Shown: positions 5,386 to 7,303 of the stretch, piece after piece
Layout: each line of letters begins with the position of its first letter
Position numbering within the stretch: the first letter of the stretch is position 1
NCBI GenBank assembly: GCA_030039095.1
Contig: JASHQP010000268.1
Span: forward strand, 1 to 7,303
From: Streptosporangiaceae bacterium
GTDB lineage: Bacteria > Actinomycetota > Actinomycetes > Streptosporangiales > Streptosporangiaceae
DNA: 7,303 nucleotides
Direction of reading: 5' to 3'
The notes under the pieces: generated by a model
Databases searched by the model: none
The model's input: only the letters and a program-made list of their open reading frames with translations
Told to the model about the DNA's origin: nothing
Translations under genes and position numbers: made by a program

Positions 5386-5617
5386 GCCTCAGAGCGTGAC
5401 AGGCGACGCCGACAGTCCGGACGTTACGGGTTCGTTCGTATCGTGGCCGCCGGCCACCGGGTCCGGGGGGCCCCCGGGCGCCGAAGCGACATGGCGGGCG
5501 ACCGCTCGCTCCGCTGCGGGCCGTCCGCCCCCCTTCCCCAGAAGACGTGCGGCCCGGAGCCCGGGGACTCCTGCCTGGCGAAGCTAGGCCCGCTGCCCCG
5601 CAGGGTCAATACGCCCT

Positions 5618-5675
5618 TGTGGGCAGCGATGTGGACAACCTGGGGAAACGCCGGAGCGTCCCTGTGGGCAGCGAT
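5618..5675 (+). repeat. 13-bp direct repeat, two copies 45 bases apart
   Basis: TGTGGGCAGCGAT occurs at 5618-5630 and again at 5663-5675. Both copies are preceded by CCCT or CCCTT. The sequence between them contains TGTGGACAA (5630-5638). The first nine bases of the repeat (TGTGGGCAG) differ at two positions from that sequence. No transposon ends or target duplications are evident. Confidence 0.85.
5630..5638 (-). promoter_or_regulatory. DnaA-box-like site TTGTCCACA
   Basis: Read on the minus strand, these nine bases are TTGTCCACA, the preferred DnaA box of high-GC actinomycetes such as Streptomyces. Weaker relatives (7 of 9) occur at 5618-5626, 5663-5671 and 5749-5757 in the same orientation. 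A single 9-base match can be chance, and no origin genes (dnaA, dnaN, rpmH) are in view, so this is not oriC. Confidence 0.35.
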
Positions 5676-5735
5676 CGGCGTGCCTGCGGAGTTCGTGACG
5701 CCTGGGCCAGCGCGACGTCGTCTAGCAGGGATGTC

Positions 5736-5758
5736 GCCGTCCACGGCCTGTGGACGGC
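5736..5758 (-). terminator. Hairpin downstream of the zincin-like gene (probable terminator)
   Basis: GCCGTCCAC (5736-5744) pairs perfectly with GTGGACGGC (5750-5758) around a five-base loop. It begins 43 bases past the zincin-like gene's stop in its direction of transcription. No U-tract follows on the minus strand, so termination may be partial and some transcription may continue into the ThiF-like gene. Confidence 0.55.
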
Positions 5759-5801
5759 AGATTGCAGACCCGCGCGGGGCCCCGTTCCTCCCGCCAGAGG
5801 G

Positions 5802-7241
5802 TCAGGAGCCCGTCGGCGGATCGTCCCCCGGAGGCGAGCCTCCCTCGCCGCCTGGTTCCTGGGCGTCTGGTTCCTGGGCGCTGTCCGACTCCAGGTCGGA
5901 GATGTCGAACTCTGGCCGGCCCCTGACGAAGCCATCCGGGTCGTCGAAGTCCTCGGCCGTCGGCAGCAGGTCCGGGTGAGCCCAGATCGCGTCGCGGCCG
6001 TCGATGCCGCGCGCGTCGGTCAGCCCGCGCCAGATGGCCGCGGCCTCCCGGAGCCGGCGAGGCCGTAGTTCCAGCCCAACGAGAGTCGCGAAAGTCCGCT
6101 CGGCCGGGCCGCCGCTGGCCCGTCGCCGCCTGATCGCCTCGGCCAGGGCGTCAGCCTGGGGCAGACGGCTGCCGGCGGCGGCGTCTACCACGGTCGCGAC
6201 CCACCCCTCGACCAGGGCCAGCACGGTCTCCAGCCGCGCCAGCGCCGCCTTTTGCTGCTCGGTGTCCTCCGGCTGGAACAGCGCTGCGCCCGACAGCGCC
6301 TCGCGCAGCGCCTCCGGGTTGGCCGGGTCGATCTGCGGCATGGCCTCGCGCAGCGCGTTGGCGTCCACGGTGATGCCGCGCGCATAGTCCTCCACGGCGC
6401 CCAGCAGCCGGGCGCGCAGCCACGGCACGTGGGCGAACAGCCGCTGATGGGCGGCCTCGCGCAGCGCCAGGAACAGCCGTACCTCGTCCTCGCTCACGGA
6501 AAGCCCGTCCCCGAAGGCCTTGACGTTGGCCGGGAGCAGCGCGGCCGTTCCCGCCGGGCCGAGGGGGAGACCGACGTCTGTGGAGCTGACGACCTCCTGC
6601 GCGAGCGCCCCGACCGCCGCACCGGTCTGGCCGCCGACCATCATCCCGCCGATCCTGCGCATCATCTGGCCGAGCCCGCCGAGCGCGCCGAACCCCCCGG
6701 TCAAGGCGGTCATCGCGGAACGCATCTCGGGCGGGAGCTCCCCGGCGAGTTCCTCGGGGTCCTCGGTCAGCATCCCGCCCATGGCCTCGACGGCCCGGGC
6801 CGCGATCGGGTCACACAGCTTCGACCAGACCGGGAGCGTCGCCTCGACCCACTCCGACCGGCTCCACGCCTGGGCGATGCGGATGCCGGTTGGCAGGGTC
6901 GTGGCGTCCTCCAGCCACAGGTCTGCGGTGCGGATCGCGTCGGTGGTCTTGCGGCGGTCGATCTCCAGAACGCTCGCGTCGCCCTGCGACGCGACGGTCT
7001 GCCGTGCCACGTTCTTGGCGAGATCCCAGTTCACCGGTCCGCCCTGCCAGGACATCAGGTCGGCGAACTGGCGCAGGGCGTCGGCGAACTGCTGCGGGTC
7101 GCCGAACGGGCCCATCGGTCCGCCGGGACCGCCAGCGCCCGGGCCACCCGGGCCCGCGCCGCTGCCACCGCCGCCGCCGGGCTTGTCAGGATCCCGGCCG
7201 CGGTCGCCGGGCAGGCCAAAGCCAAAGGGAGGGTCAGTCAT
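5802..7241 (-). CDS. Zincin-like metallopeptidase-family protein (DUF2342, Rv3195-like)
   Basis: This 479-residue protein belongs to the actinobacterial DUF2342 / zincin-like family that includes M. tuberculosis Rv3195; databases call members zinc-dependent metalloprotease or putative hydrolase. After a Gly/Pro-rich disordered stretch (about 11-47) come family-typical sequences: SWQGGPVNWDLAKNVARQ (64-81), a Gly-rich helix region (182-212), LREAAHQRLFAHVPWL (260-275), VEGWVATVVDAA (344-355) and IWAHPDLLPTAEDFDDPDGF (419-438). Classical HExxH is absent; the only histidines are His265, His271 and His422, with Glu262 three residues before His265. The tail is acidic and contains a short repeat. 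No signal peptide or membrane segment is seen, so it should be cytoplasmic. GAGAGG lies eight bases before the ATG. Its substrate is unknown and proteolytic activity is unproven. Confidence 0.9.
   Translation of the reverse strand: MTDPPFGFGLPGDRGRDPDKPGGGGGSGAGPGGPGAGGPGGPMGPFGDPQQFADALRQFADLMSWQGGPVNWDLAKNVARQTVASQGDASVLEIDRRKTTDAIRTADLWLEDATTLPTGIRIAQAWSRSEWVEATLPVWSKLCDPIAARAVEAMGGMLTEDPEELAGELPPEMRSAMTALTGGFGALGGLGQMMRRIGGMMVGGQTGAAVGALAQEVVSSTDVGLPLGPAGTAALLPANVKAFGDGLSVSEDEVRLFLALREAAHQRLFAHVPWLRARLLGAVEDYARGITVDANALREAMPQIDPANPEALREALSGAALFQPEDTEQQKAALARLETVLALVEGWVATVVDAAAGSRLPQADALAEAIRRRRASGGPAERTFATLVGLELRPRRLREAAAIWRGLTDARGIDGRDAIWAHPDLLPTAEDFDDPDGFVRGRPEFDISDLESDSAQEPDAQEPGGEGGSPPGDDPPTGS
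5852..5880 (+). repeat. In-frame 15-bp tandem repeat in the tail of the zincin-like gene
   Basis: CTGGTTCCTGGGCG occurs at 5852-5865 and 5867-5880, with a period of 15 bases, i.e. five codons. On the coding strand it encodes AQEPD-AQEPG in the acidic disordered tail. The frame-preserving unit can vary in copy number without harming the protein. Confidence 0.8.
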
Positions 7242-7283
7242 CTCCGCTGCCTCTCGGGCAGGATGGAAGAGTCCACGTCCGCC

Positions 7284-7289
7284 ACGTTA
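7284..7289 (-). promoter_or_regulatory. Weak -10 candidate for the zincin-like gene
   Basis: On the minus strand TAACGT (7289-7284) fits the actinobacterial TANNNT pattern and lies 42 bases before the ATG. The same hexamer lies at a similar distance before the ThiF-like gene (5426-5421). The -35 here would fall outside the window, and the one at the ThiF-like gene is not recognisable. Confidence 0.3.
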
Positions 7290-7303
7290 TCCCGGGAGCA
7301 CGC

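Larger units (their letters stand above)
5386..5801. other. 416-base intergenic region, no convincing gene
   Basis: The gap separates the zincin-like gene (stop at 5802, minus) from the ThiF-like gene (start at 5385, minus). ORFs crossing it use many A/T third positions, unlike neighbouring genes, and match nothing I know. It holds a 9-bp hairpin near the zincin-like gene's end, a 13-bp direct repeat, one perfect and several near DnaA-box-like sequences, a GC palindrome at 5463-5477 (CCGGGGG-G-CCCCCGG), and a weak -10 candidate TAACGT (minus strand, 5426-5421) for the ThiF-like gene. Confidence 0.7.

Noticed and set aside
5463..5477. CCGGGGG-G-CCCCCGG palindrome as a terminator
   Set aside because: There is almost no loop and no T-tract; runs like this arise easily at this base composition.
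5424..5744. 106-codon minus-strand frame in the zincin-like/ThiF-like gap
   Set aside because: Third codon positions contain many T and A, the start lies inside the hairpin at 5736-5758, there is no good ribosome site, and no family is recognisable.
5206..5979. 257-codon plus-strand frame spanning the gap and both flanking genes
   Set aside because: It overlaps the coding ends of two well-supported minus-strand genes, and its protein is low complexity with no recognisable domain.
1..7303. Mobile elements, CRISPR, tRNA or rRNA, BGC or defence island
   Set aside because: No transposase, integrase, regularly spaced repeats, structured RNA genes or base-composition break were seen; genes match a conserved core block.

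Overview
The window is very GC-rich, with G or C at most third codon positions, and it carries a WhiB-family regulator, an actinobacteria-only family. It is therefore chromosomal DNA of an actinomycete. The gene order uvrD2 / whiB7 on one strand, facing ABC1 kinase / ThiF-like protein / zincin-like protein on the other, matches the Mycobacterium tuberculosis block Rv3198c-whiB7-Rv3197-Rv3196-Rv3195 as I remember it. This is an old conserved chromosomal neighbourhood and not an acquired island. The genus cannot be fixed from this sequence.

Left part, plus strand: the 3' end of a UvrD-type helicase gene (most likely uvrD2, cut by the window edge) overlaps by four bases (ATGA) with a complete tesB-type acyl-CoA thioesterase II gene. 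A leader of about 460 bases follows and then whiB7, the transcriptional activator of intrinsic antibiotic resistance. The leader is the most interesting part of the window. It contains an AT-rich WhiB7-type autoregulated promoter, a 98-codon upstream ORF with a textbook Shine-Dalgarno sequence, a strong intrinsic terminator, and three mutually exclusive RNA pairings. A ribosome stalled on an Asn-Tyr-Pro-Tyr-Pro stretch would be placed to switch off termination. A small Arg-rich protein gene follows whiB7.

Centre: two hairpins, one a perfect 13-bp inverted repeat, separate the converging transcription units.

Right part, minus strand, read right to left: a zincin-like metallopeptidase-family protein (Rv3195 type), a 416-base non-coding gap with a DnaA-box-like cluster and a hairpin, a degenerate ThiF/E1-like protein with a zinc site (Rv3196 type), and an ABC1/UbiB-family atypical kinase (Rv3197 type). 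These three probably form one or two transcription units. Their conserved proximity to whiB7 suggests a shared role, which remains unknown.

No rRNA, tRNA, CRISPR array, insertion sequence or prophage gene was seen.
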